NCBI GenBank assembly: GCA_945876515.1
Contig: CAMCPF010000096.1
Span: 1 to 8,956 of the forward strand
Direction of reading: 5' to 3'
From: Candidatus Kuenenia stuttgartensis
GTDB lineage: Bacteria > Planctomycetota > Planctomycetia > Pirellulales > UBA1268
Length of the DNA: 8,956 nucleotides
In this document: positions 1 to 6,626 of the stretch, piece after piece
Position numbering within the stretch: position 1 is the first letter of the stretch
How the letters are laid out: each line of letters opens with the position of its first letter
The notes under the pieces: generated by a model
What the model was told of the DNA's origin: nothing
Databases searched by the model: none
The model's input: only the letters and a program-made list of their open reading frames with translations
Program-made: the position numbers and the translations under genes

Positions 1-1045
1 GCGGCCCGCGGGGTTGGCCCGTGGCTGCGAATTCGTCAGCCGCTGACGTCCGCTGCCAGCGGTCTCGCTCCGCAAGCACCCGCCGCGGGCCGTCTCCGTC
101 GAGCCACTCGCGGGCCGCCGCCTCGCCGCGCAGGAACGCGTCCCAAAACGCGGTCGTGACCGCGAGGATCGCCCGGTGGTGATGTGGATCCCGCGGCCCG
201 CTGTCCCCCGGCAGCCCGCGGTCGGTGAAGGCCGAGTGTTCGGCGCCGTCGAGCAGGAGTTCGTAGGCCTGACCTGACGGCAGCGCCGGAAAGACGGCCA
301 GCCGCGACTCGACGGTCTGTGGTCCGATCGCGGCCTCGTCGCGGGTGCCGGTCAGCAGGAGCCAGGGGATCTCGACCCCGGCGAAGGCCTCGCCCGCGTC
401 GAGCCGCCCTCGCGGCATGCCCGGGCTCATGATCGCGGCGGCCTTGATCCTGGGGTCGGTCCATCGTCGACCGATGAACGGCAACGACTGCCCACCGACC
501 GCCTGGGCCGTCTGGGCCCCGAACGAGTGGCCGGCCAGCCCCGTTCGTTCGAGATCGAGCCGACCGCCGAAGGGATGGTCGGGCTGCGTCGACCAGGTCG
601 CGAGGGCATCGAGCACGGCCGCGACATCGGCGACTCGGAGGCGGAGGTTCGCCGCCGAAGCGGCGTCCCGCATCGCCGACATCCGGCGTCCTGCTGGGAG
701 GTCTTGCCAGACCGACTCGTCGCTTCCCGGATGCTGCAGGAACACGGCAGCGTAGCCCCGCTGCGCCCAGTGTTCGGCGAGATAGCTGCACCCCCGCCGC
801 GAGCCGCCGAGGCCGTGACTGAAGAGCACGACCGGGCGACGGTCGGCGGCGGTGGCGGGTTCGCGGGGGGCGATCAAGACGCGGATCGGCACCGTCCGTC
901 CGCGAGCCTGGTCGACCACGTCGATGTCGAGCGGCTGGGGCGGTTGGCCGGAGGGGAGCTCGAGCGGATCGTAGGCGGAGGCGGCGCCGACGAGCAGCAG
1001 GCAGGCCTGCAAGGCCGCTCCGAGCGAGTGCGCGGTCGATGGCAT
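1..1045 (-). CDS. Secreted alpha/beta hydrolase (dienelactone hydrolase / PAF-acetylhydrolase-like), C-terminus cut by window edge
   Basis: The frame is open from the ATG at 1045 down to base 1, giving 348 visible residues without a stop. An in-frame TGA lies 21 bases upstream of the ATG, and GGGAGAGG sits just before it, so this start is well fixed. Residues 1-24 look like a signal peptide (hydrophobic ALQACLLLVGAASA), so the enzyme is probably exported. Seen motifs: an oxyanion-loop-like FSHGLGG at 75-81; the nucleophile elbow GHSFG at 172-176 (Ser174); TGTRDE with Asp236; GAEHSAF with His270. This is a complete Ser/Asp/His triad in the usual order. In this superfamily such proteins hydrolyse esters, lactones or acyl groups; the substrate cannot be read from sequence. 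It is transcribed away from the 1267 gene and has no same-strand partner in view. Little of the C-terminus should be missing. Fold confidence is high; specific function is low. Confidence 0.88.
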   Translation of the reverse strand, partial: MPSTAHSLGAALQACLLLVGAASAYDPLELPSGQPPQPLDIDVVDQARGRTVPIRVLIAPREPATAADRRPVVLFSHGLGGSRRGCSYLAEHWAQRGYAAVFLQHPGSDESVWQDLPAGRRMSAMRDAASAANLRLRVADVAAVLDALATWSTQPDHPFGGRLDLERTGLAGHSFGAQTAQAVGGQSLPFIGRRWTDPRIKAAAIMSPGMPRGRLDAGEAFAGVEIPWLLLTGTRDEAAIGPQTVESRLAVFPALPSGQAYELLLDGAEHSAFTDRGLPGDSGPRDPHHHRAILAVTTAFWDAFLRGEAAAREWLDGDGPRRVLAERDRWQRTSAADEFAATGQPRGP

Positions 1046-1048
1046 CGG

Positions 1049-1056
1049 CCTCTCCC
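1049..1056 (-). promoter_or_regulatory. Ribosome binding site of the hydrolase
   Basis: GGGAGAGG on the minus strand ends three bases before the ATG at 1045. It is purine-rich and close to the Shine-Dalgarno consensus. It supports the only ATG compatible with the in-frame upstream stop. Confidence 0.5.
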
Positions 1057-1211
1057 GATCGAGTCAGGTAGTTCTTGCGGCTCGCGACGTCCGTCCACGG
1101 TTGAACGGGCCAGCGGCCACCGTGTTTCGGCAGGTGCCAGGATCGAAGGAGTCCCGCGGCAGGTGCGATGCTGCGGCAACGGCCGCACGGCTCCATCGGC
1201 GGCAGTCGCCG

Positions 1212-1220
1212 TGCTACGCT
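1212..1220 (+). promoter_or_regulatory. Candidate extended -10 promoter element for the 1267-2879 pair
   Basis: TGCTACGCT reads as an extended -10 (TGn followed by TACGCT). No good -35 hexamer is visible 16-18 bases upstream, which an extended -10 can tolerate. Predicted initiation near 1227 would fall after the ATG at 1168 and before the GTG/TTG starts at 1255/1267, agreeing with the downstream start choice. The same hexamer recurs before argH. This rests on sequence resemblance only. Confidence 0.35.
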
Positions 1221-1266
1221 TGCGGGGGTTGCTGGTTTCAAGGTCCCGTCAAGAGTGGGCTCCATC

Positions 1267-2232
1267 TTGCCCCGCACCCGTATCGTCTGGTTTTCGGTCG
1301 CCGTGGCGCTGCTGGCCGGGGCAGCGTCCCCGCCGCTCGCGGCACCGGTCTCGGGCGACGCCGTCATCCGGCGGCCGGCCAGCGGCTCCGAGATCGTGAT
1401 CACCACCACGTCGCGGCTGGCCGGTGCGATCCATTCGCTCACCTGGGGCGGACGGGAGTTCATCGATTCGCTCGACCACGGACGCCAGTTGCAGAGCGCC
1501 TCGAACCTCGACGTGGGAGGCCAGCTCTTCAACGAATGCTTCAACCCCACCGAGGCGGGCTGCGAACGGGACATGGCCGGGCCGACGAGCACGAGCCGGC
1601 TGCTGTATCTATCCACCGGCGGCCGTGAGGTGCTCACCGTCACGCAGATGGCCTTCTGGCTCCGGCCGGGCCAGACCAGCGGCGGCCACACGGCCCTGAA
1701 CACCACGGCGCTCTCGAATCATTTGCTCGAGAAGCACGTGCGGATCGGTGCCGAGGGGCTCGACCATGCGATTCGCCATGCGATCACCTTCACGCTGCCG
1801 GCCGACGAGCGGCACGAGCGGGCGACGTTCGAGATCCTGACCGGCTACATGCCCCCCGAGTTCGACACCTTTCTCAGGCTGCTGCCCGATGGCTCGCTGG
1901 AGGAGATCGGGCCGGGGCCGGGCGAGCAGCCGCATCCGGTGATCCTCGCCACCGCCGACGGCGGGCATGCCATGGGCTGCTGGAGCCCGGCCACGTCGCG
2001 CACGACCGGACGGCCGCCCACGTACGGCCGGTTCGCCTTCCCCGCTCAGAAGGTGGTGAAGTGGAACTGCGTGGTTCGCGAGCAGGACAAGGCCGGGCTG
2101 GCCACCGGAGCGCATCCCTACCTCGTCTATACGGCCGTGGGCACCAGGGAGCAGGTCCGCACGACGCTCGTGACGCTGCGGGAAGGGGTCGCGGCCCAGG
2201 CCGTGGCGGCTCCACAGGAGGCCCGACGATGA
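1267..2232 (+). CDS. Exported protein of unknown function, possibly with a galactose-mutarotase-like beta fold
   Basis: From the TTG at 1267 this encodes 321 residues. The frame extends up to an ATG at 1168, but codons between 1168 and 1267 are much less G/C-ending (about 70%) than the body, and the extension would put 33 mostly polar residues before the hydrophobic segment. From 1267 the N-terminus is a normal signal peptide (MPRTRIVWF, hydrophobic run, cleavage near LAA-26). GTG 1255 is an equally possible start. The mature part begins with strands such as EIVITTTSRLAGAIHSLTW, then GGREFIDSLDHGRQLQSA, FNPTEAG, and later DGGHAMGCWSP. Conserved-looking WGG, DHGRQ and NPTEAG segments recall aldose-epimerase-like beta-sandwich proteins, but I do not recognise the family with certainty. 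The 3' end overlaps the next gene by 4 bp and contains that gene's ribosome binding site, so the two are probably co-translated. Coding status is strong; function is unknown. Confidence 0.82.
   Translation: MPRTRIVWFSVAVALLAGAASPPLAAPVSGDAVIRRPASGSEIVITTTSRLAGAIHSLTWGGREFIDSLDHGRQLQSASNLDVGGQLFNECFNPTEAGCERDMAGPTSTSRLLYLSTGGREVLTVTQMAFWLRPGQTSGGHTALNTTALSNHLLEKHVRIGAEGLDHAIRHAITFTLPADERHERATFEILTGYMPPEFDTFLRLLPDGSLEEIGPGPGEQPHPVILATADGGHAMGCWSPATSRTTGRPPTYGRFAFPAQKVVKWNCVVREQDKAGLATGAHPYLVYTAVGTREQVRTTLVTLREGVAAQAVAAPQEARR
2216..2221 (+). promoter_or_regulatory. Perfect Shine-Dalgarno for the 2229 gene, nested in the 1267 gene
   Basis: AGGAGG lies seven bases before the ATG at 2229, inside the last codons of the upstream gene. 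With the ATGA stop/start overlap it indicates translational coupling. It fixes the start of the second gene at 2229 rather than the longer frame beginning at 2061. Confidence 0.75.
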
Positions 2233-2879
2233 GCCCGCTCGTGAATCCGGCCGCGCTGTTCAAGCTGCGGCTGCCCTGTCGTCGTCGCGACAAGCTCTGG
2301 CCGCCGGCCGAGTGGGGCATCGACGAGGCCTGTCGATTGCCGTCGCTGGCGAGCGTGGCGGGCGTGCCCGACGTGCTGGAGCTGTTTGCGGCTTGGAACG
2401 ACGACGGGATCGCGTTCCGGGGCAGCGTTCGCGGCGTGGGGAAGGACCGGTGGTGCCACCCAACGAAGCCGGAGGACAGCGACGGCCTCCATCTCTGGAT
2501 CGCGACGCGGCCAACGGGCGAGAGCCATCGGGCGGGGCGGTTCTGCCGGCGGCTGGCGATCCTGCCCACCGGCGGTGGCCTGCGGGCCGACAAGCCAGTG
2601 GTCGTGCCGGCGGTGATCCCGCGCACGAGTGAGCTGCCTGCGGAGCTCCCCGTGGCCGCGACGAAGGTGGAGGCGACGCTCACGCCCGATGGCTGGCAGG
2701 TGGACGCCTTCCTCGCGGCGGCGGCGCTGCCCGGCTGGGAGCCGGCGGAAATCCCCCGGCTCGGGTTCTTTGCGGCGCTCGTCGATCGCCGGCTCGGGAG
2801 CGTGCCCTGTTACGCACCGCCGGAGTATCCCTGGGAGAGCGACCCCACGACCTGGGCCGAGCTCGAGCTTGGCGGGTGA
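2229..2879 (+). CDS. CBM9/DOMON-like beta-sandwich protein, function unknown
   Basis: This encodes 216 residues. The start is set by the ATGA overlap with the preceding gene and by the perfect AGGAGG at 2216. There is no signal peptide or membrane segment, so the product is probably cytoplasmic, unlike its exported neighbour. Seen: ELFAAWNDDGIAFRGSVRG at 51-69, then W75, then DSDGLHLWIATRP at 83-95, and late VEATLTPDGWQVDAFL followed by PRLGFFAALVDRR at about 176-188 and a terminal WAELEL. The order 'strand with W/D, DxLhLWI, later GWxV...A, then GF...DR' matches the pattern of family-9 carbohydrate-binding (DOMON-type) domains. That fold is known to bind sugars or haem, but I cannot identify a ligand here. 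A short hairpin follows the stop. It could act with the upstream protein on a carbohydrate, which is inference from linkage and fold only. Confidence 0.83.
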   Translation: MSPLVNPAALFKLRLPCRRRDKLWPPAEWGIDEACRLPSLASVAGVPDVLELFAAWNDDGIAFRGSVRGVGKDRWCHPTKPEDSDGLHLWIATRPTGESHRAGRFCRRLAILPTGGGLRADKPVVVPAVIPRTSELPAELPVAATKVEATLTPDGWQVDAFLAAAALPGWEPAEIPRLGFFAALVDRRLGSVPCYAPPEYPWESDPTTWAELELGG

Positions 2880-2882
2880 GTC

Positions 2883-2902
2883 GCCGGCCTCGCGGGGCCG
2901 GC
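2883..2902. terminator. GC-rich hairpin after the 2229 gene (possible weak terminator)
   Basis: GCCGGCC (2883-2889) pairs perfectly with GGCCGGC (2896-2902) across a six-base loop, starting three bases after the TGA at 2877-2879. There is no T-tract after it, so it is not a canonical intrinsic terminator. It may only protect the 3' end or slow transcription before the DUF1559 promoter. Confidence 0.35.
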
Positions 2903-2936
2903 CCCAGGGTCGTGTGTAAGCCTGGTGTGTGGTGCG

Positions 2937-2965
2937 TTGACGCGGTCAGCCCAGCCCGCTACCTT
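2937..2965 (+). promoter_or_regulatory. Candidate sigma-70-type promoter of the DUF1559 gene
   Basis: TTGACG at 2937-2942 (five of six bases of TTGACA) is followed after exactly 17 bases by TACCTT at 2960-2965 (three of six of TATAAT, keeping the leading TA and final T). Initiation near 2972 would give a leader of about 59 bases to the ATG at 3031. The position just upstream of the gene and after a hairpin is sensible. It is the best -35/-10 pair I found in the window. Confidence 0.45.
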
Positions 2966-3018
2966 TCCCGCCGGGCGAGGGGATCGTGGCCGGTCCCCGC
3001 AGCCCGCGTCGGAGGGGT

Positions 3019-3023
3019 GGAGG
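3019..3023 (+). promoter_or_regulatory. Ribosome binding site fixing the DUF1559 start
   Basis: GGAGG lies seven bases before the ATG at 3031. This favours 3031 over the in-frame GTG at 2986, which would add 15 arginine- and proline-rich residues before the pilin-like N-terminus. Confidence 0.65.
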
Positions 3024-3030
3024 CAAGTTG

Positions 3031-4254
3031 ATGCCCTGCAACGAGGATCGCGTTCCGGCCCGTCGGCATCTGACCGGTGGCAACGATAGTTCCATCCGCG
3101 GCATCACGCTCGTGGAACTCCTGGTCTCGATCGGCGTGCTGGTGCTGCTCGTCGCGCTCCTGATGCCGGCGCTGGCATCCGTCCGCGCGGCCGCGCGGCG
3201 CACGCAGTGTGGCAACAATCTCAAGCAGCTCGCGCTGGCCGCGCAGCACTTCCACGCGGCCAATGAGACGCTGCCCACCTACTGGGGTTACTTCCCGACC
3301 ACGGGGCCGCGGCGGCTGCACGGCAGTTGGATCGTCCACCTGCTGCCATTTCTCGACCAGACCGCGACCCATGCCCGGATGGCCGCCGGTCCGGCGACCA
3401 CCATCACCGACACCTCGACGAGCGTGCTCGTCACGCCCGCCAGCCCCGACTACAAGCCGGGCTACTGGGAAGACAACGGCGGCCGCTGGGAGACCCGCGT
3501 GATCGAGGAGACCGACCACGTCGGCCACACCTGGCGGCGGACGGAGCGGGTCTGGGTGGGTCCGCCGCGCACGTGGGTGCCGCCGGTCGGCACGCCCCCG
3601 GTCTATGAGACGATTCGGACCACCGTGCAGAAGGTCGAGGCCTGGGAGGCGGCGACGCTGCCGGTGCTCGGGTGCGCCGCCGATCCCAGCGAGATTCCCG
3701 CGGAGCGGATGGTGGTCTGGCGGAATCGAAAGCCCTGGAGCCTTTCGAACTACCAGGCGAACCTGCACGCCTTCGTGCCGCTGCGTCGGAACGCGGCCGG
3801 CAGCTTCAGCCTCGTGAGCAACGCCTGGCAGTCGCCGCTGCCGGTCGCGGCGGTCCGCGACGGCCTCTCCAACGTGATCCTCGTGGCCGAGGGGATGCGG
3901 CAGTGCGATGGCTCGTATCGGTTCGCCTGGTGGAGCGACCACCGCTGGCAGCACTCGCACAACTTTGGCATCGACTGGAACGGCGTAATCAACACCTACA
4001 TGTTCCAGAATTCGCCGCCGCAGGCCGGCTGCAACAACTGGCGCGTGCAGGGCCTGCATGGGGCGGGCCTCCAGGTGGCGATGGCCGACGGGTCGGTGCG
4101 GATGATCGAGCCGGGCATCTCCCGCCGTGAGGTCACCGACCCCGACATCGACGGCGTGCAGACGGGCCACGATCCCCGGATGGGGAAGAGCGACGGGGCA
4201 TGGGATCTGCTGCTGATGCCGCGGGACGGGAAGGTGGTCGCGGCGCTGCCCTAG
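3031..4254 (+). CDS. DUF1559 protein with prepilin-type N-terminus and H-x9-DG C-terminal motif
   Basis: This encodes 407 residues. Residues 1-24 are a polar leader ending in Arg-Gly, followed by ITLVELLVSIGVLVLLVALL: a prepilin peptidase site (cut after Gly24, Glu29 at mature position +5) and a membrane helix to about residue 47. Next comes the amphipathic stretch AAARRTQCGNNLKQLALAAQ, the usual DUF1559 'RxQCxNNLKQ' segment. The C-terminus has His343, nine residues, then Asp353-Gly354 (H-x9-DG), typical of prepilin-type processing-associated proteins. The product is presumably held in the cytoplasmic membrane or assembled as a pseudopilin with its beta-rich domain outside; the family's biochemical role is not established. 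Residues 152-205 carry an unusual W/Y-rich stretch with imperfect repeats (WETRVIEE, WRRTERVW, YETIRTTV). The TAG ends 7 bp from the convergent helicase gene. Family assignment is firm. Confidence 0.93.
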   Translation: MPCNEDRVPARRHLTGGNDSSIRGITLVELLVSIGVLVLLVALLMPALASVRAAARRTQCGNNLKQLALAAQHFHAANETLPTYWGYFPTTGPRRLHGSWIVHLLPFLDQTATHARMAAGPATTITDTSTSVLVTPASPDYKPGYWEDNGGRWETRVIEETDHVGHTWRRTERVWVGPPRTWVPPVGTPPVYETIRTTVQKVEAWEAATLPVLGCAADPSEIPAERMVVWRNRKPWSLSNYQANLHAFVPLRRNAAGSFSLVSNAWQSPLPVAAVRDGLSNVILVAEGMRQCDGSYRFAWWSDHRWQHSHNFGIDWNGVINTYMFQNSPPQAGCNNWRVQGLHGAGLQVAMADGSVRMIEPGISRREVTDPDIDGVQTGHDPRMGKSDGAWDLLLMPRDGKVVAALP

Positions 4255-4261
4255 CGGCTCG

Positions 4262-6409
4262 TCATGCCTCTGCGAGCGGCTCGACCTCGACCGTCGCCGG
4301 CGGGAGGCTCTCGAGAAACACGCGGCCGTAGGGCTTGGTGAGCATCCGAGGGTCGAGGATCACGACCGTGCCACGGTCCTCGGCCGTGCGGATCAGCCGG
4401 CCGAAGCCCTGCTTGAGTTTGAGCACCGCCTCGGGCAGTTGGTACTCCAGAAAGGCGTTGCCGCCCGCCTGGGTGATGGCTTCGATCCGCGCGGCCACGA
4501 GCGGCCGGTCGGGCACCGCGAATGGCAGCCGCGTGATGATCACCGTCACGAGTTGGTCGCCCGGCAGGTCGATCCCCTGCCAGAAGCCGTCGGTGCCCAA
4601 GAGCACGCTGGCCGGCCCCTCGCGAAACGCCTCCAGCATCCGCGACCGGGGCAGGCCGTCGGCCTGGCTCACGAGCCGGTAGTTTCGCCGCACGCACCAG
4701 CCGGCCAGCTGCTCCGAGGCGGCTTTCAGCGCCTGGTGGCTGGTGAAGAGCACCATCGCCCGGCCCTCGCTCCGGGCGACGTGCCGACGGATCATCGCCA
4801 CCACCGCCGCGTCGAAGGCAGCGCGGTCGGCAGGGTCGGGGAGCCGGTCCACGAGCACGAGCCGGGCCTGGCGGGCGTAGTCGAAGGGGCTGCCGAGCCG
4901 GGCCGCGAGGGCGGTGGCGGGAACACCCAGCCGGTCGCGAACGAAGGCGAAGCCGCCCGCATCGCTGCCACCGGACACGGCGGCCGGTTCGTCGTCGCTG
5001 TCGTCGGTCACCGGTTGTCGGGCCGACTGCACGGCCAGCGTGGCGCTCGCGAGCACGACCGTGCCGATCCGACCAAAGAGCTCCTCCCGCAGGACCCGGC
5101 CCACGTCCACCGGGGCGCTCGAGAGGGTTGTCCGCTCGCGGCCCCGCCGCCCCCGTTGGCTCTCCACCCACCACACGTAGCCGGCCGCCTTCTGGCCGAG
5201 CCAGGTGTCGATCGCGGCGGCGTGGCCGTCGAGCCGGTCGGCGAGCGAGGCGAGGTCGTGCCGCTCGGCCGGGCTCTTGATGTCGGCGGCGGCGGCGCGG
5301 AGCCGGCGGGCGAGGTCGGCGAGCGGTTCGCCGAGCGTGTCGGCGACGAGCCCCGGCGAGGCTACCCGCCAGGGCGGCTCGCTTCGGCCGCGGCAGGCGG
5401 CGCGGACCTGGGCGAAGAACGCCTCAGCCGCGCGGCGGCAGTGCCGCACGAGTGGCTCGAGGTCGTCGAGCTTGTAGTGCGAGAGCAGGCCGCGACCCGT
5501 GCGTTCGCTGGCCAGCCGGGAGAGCACCCGCTCGACGCCGCCGCTCGACACGCCCACGCCGAGGTGGTCGCCGGCCACCGCTTCGAGTGTGTGGGCCTCG
5601 TCGAAGACCACGATGTCGTGTGGCGGCAGCAGGCTCGCGCCGGCTCGGCGCATGGCGAGGTCGGCGAAATAGAGCGCATGGTTGACGACGAGCACCTGGG
5701 CGTGCTGCATCCGCCGCCGGGCGGCGTAATAGAAGCACTGGCCGTGGGTGGGGCAGGCCCGCCCCATGCAGTTGCCCGAGTCGCTTTTGACCTCGTCCCA
5801 GACGCCGTCGGCAGGGAGCGTGGGGAGGTCGGAGAGCGTGCCATCGGCGGTGTGCTTGGCCCAGGAGGCGATCTCTATGAGTTCCGCACGCTCGGCATCG
5901 TCGGTGAACAGGCTCCCGGCCCGCTCGAGCGCCAACCGCAGCCGCCGCAGGCTCAGGTAGTTGCCCCGGCCCTTCACGAGCACGGCCGAAAACTCCCGCG
6001 GCATCACGGCGGCCACGAGCGGGATGTCCTTGTCGATCAGCTGCTCCTGGAGCGCGATCGTGTGGGTCGAGATCACCACGCGACCGGGGCGCGGGGGGTG
6101 GCCCGCTGCTGCCTGCGACTGCGGCTCGTCATCCCAGTCGTCGGCGGCCTGTCCCGATCCCGCTCCACCCGTCGATCCGCCCGCCCGCACCGGCTCGGCC
6201 TGGTCGGCCGTGGCCGCGAGCACCGCCGGCACGAGGTAGGCCAGGCTCTTGCCCGTACCGGTGCCCGCCTCGACGATCGCATGCCGCCGCGTGCGGATCG
6301 CGTCGGCCACGAGCCGGGCCATCTCCAGCTGCTGCGGCCGCGACTCCCAGCCCGCCAGCCGCGCCGCCAGCCGGCCATTCGGCCCCAGGAGTTCATCGGG
6401 CGTGAGCAT
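4262..6409 (-). CDS. dinG: DinG/XPD-family ATP-dependent DNA helicase
   Basis: From the ATG at 6409 this encodes 715 residues, the normal size for DinG/YoaA helicases. Superfamily 2 motifs in order: Gln-type RPQQLEM at 24-30; Walker A AGTGTGKS at 48-55; motif Ia STHTIALQEQL at 114-124; DEAH at 270-273; LASATL at 453-458; GTDGFWQGID at 605-614; QGFGRLIR at 667-674. The iron-sulfur domain shows Cys214-x4-Cys219-x5-Cys225, the spacing of the last three E. coli DinG ligands, but the expected first ligand in KGRGNYLCLRR is Ser153. Low-complexity inserts lie at about 66-109 and 462-486, each with a DDxDDEP motif. Such enzymes unwind DNA 5'-to-3' and help with R-loops, forks and repair in the cytoplasm. 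The frame continues upstream to 6736, but that part crosses an inverted-repeat element and lacks helicase similarity, so 6409 is preferred although no clear Shine-Dalgarno is seen. The gene symbol is by family; YoaA-like naming is equally possible. Confidence 0.92.
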   Translation of the reverse strand: MLTPDELLGPNGRLAARLAGWESRPQQLEMARLVADAIRTRRHAIVEAGTGTGKSLAYLVPAVLAATADQAEPVRAGGSTGGAGSGQAADDWDDEPQSQAAAGHPPRPGRVVISTHTIALQEQLIDKDIPLVAAVMPREFSAVLVKGRGNYLSLRRLRLALERAGSLFTDDAERAELIEIASWAKHTADGTLSDLPTLPADGVWDEVKSDSGNCMGRACPTHGQCFYYAARRRMQHAQVLVVNHALYFADLAMRRAGASLLPPHDIVVFDEAHTLEAVAGDHLGVGVSSGGVERVLSRLASERTGRGLLSHYKLDDLEPLVRHCRRAAEAFFAQVRAACRGRSEPPWRVASPGLVADTLGEPLADLARRLRAAAADIKSPAERHDLASLADRLDGHAAAIDTWLGQKAAGYVWWVESQRGRRGRERTTLSSAPVDVGRVLREELFGRIGTVVLASATLAVQSARQPVTDDSDDEPAAVSGGSDAGGFAFVRDRLGVPATALAARLGSPFDYARQARLVLVDRLPDPADRAAFDAAVVAMIRRHVARSEGRAMVLFTSHQALKAASEQLAGWCVRRNYRLVSQADGLPRSRMLEAFREGPASVLLGTDGFWQGIDLPGDQLVTVIITRLPFAVPDRPLVAARIEAITQAGGNAFLEYQLPEAVLKLKQGFGRLIRTAEDRGTVVILDPRMLTKPYGRVFLESLPPATVEVEPLAEA

Positions 6410-6496
6410 GAGGAGCGCGTGAAGCGAGCGAATACGAAGACAAACCGCAAAGTGTATCGCCAACTCCTGTCCGCCCGGTGCCTCAGTGAACTGCGA

Positions 6497-6626
6497 GGGG
6501 TTGCCCGTGCCAATCGAGCGGCGTAGGAAACCGAGCGCAGCAGGATTGCGAAGCGAGGTTTCTTCCGAGTGAGCGAAAGGCAGGATGCCTGGAGCGAGCG
6601 TCCGGCGAGATGGCACGGGCAACCCC
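6497..6626. repeat. 130-bp structured element with perfect 16-bp terminal inverted repeats
   Basis: GGGGTTGCCCGTGCCA (6497-6512) is repeated in perfect reverse complement at 6611-6626. Inside are nested short inverted repeats: AGGAAACC (6525-6532) against GGTTTCTT (6557-6564, one G-T pair), enclosing CGCA (6536-6539) / TGCG (6547-6550); and AGGCA-GGA-TGCCT (6578-6590). GAGCG-type pentamers recur throughout. The whole can fold into a long hairpin with internal branches. It resembles a small non-autonomous palindromic repeat (MITE- or REP-like), or a structured RNA if transcribed. No transposase is present. The dinucleotide GA flanks both ends, too short to count as a target duplication. Confidence 0.7.

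Noticed and set aside
1168..1266. Use of the ATG at 1168 as start of the 1267 gene
   Set aside because: Third-position G/C drops in this stretch, it would place 33 residues ahead of the signal peptide, and the promoter candidate lies inside it. The ATG does have an AGG nearby, so it is not fully excluded.
36..1706. Long minus-strand open frame of 556 codons crossing the hydrolase and the 1267 gene
   Set aside because: Its translation is Arg/Pro/Ala-rich low complexity with no motif, it overlaps two well-supported genes, and the real minus-strand frame here shows a full hydrolase triad.
2959..4170. Minus-strand open frame of 403 codons opposite the DUF1559 gene
   Set aside because: It is antisense to a clearly recognised protein and its translation has no recognisable feature.
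4439..6526. Plus-strand open frame of 695 codons opposite the helicase
   Set aside because: It is the antisense shadow of a helicase with all its motifs intact; GC-rich codon bias keeps the opposite frame open, and the translation is His/Gly/Arg/Val-rich with no domain.
6497..6626. CRISPR array or intrinsic terminator
   Set aside because: There is a single inverted repeat with no regularly spaced direct repeats or spacers, and no T-tract follows either arm.
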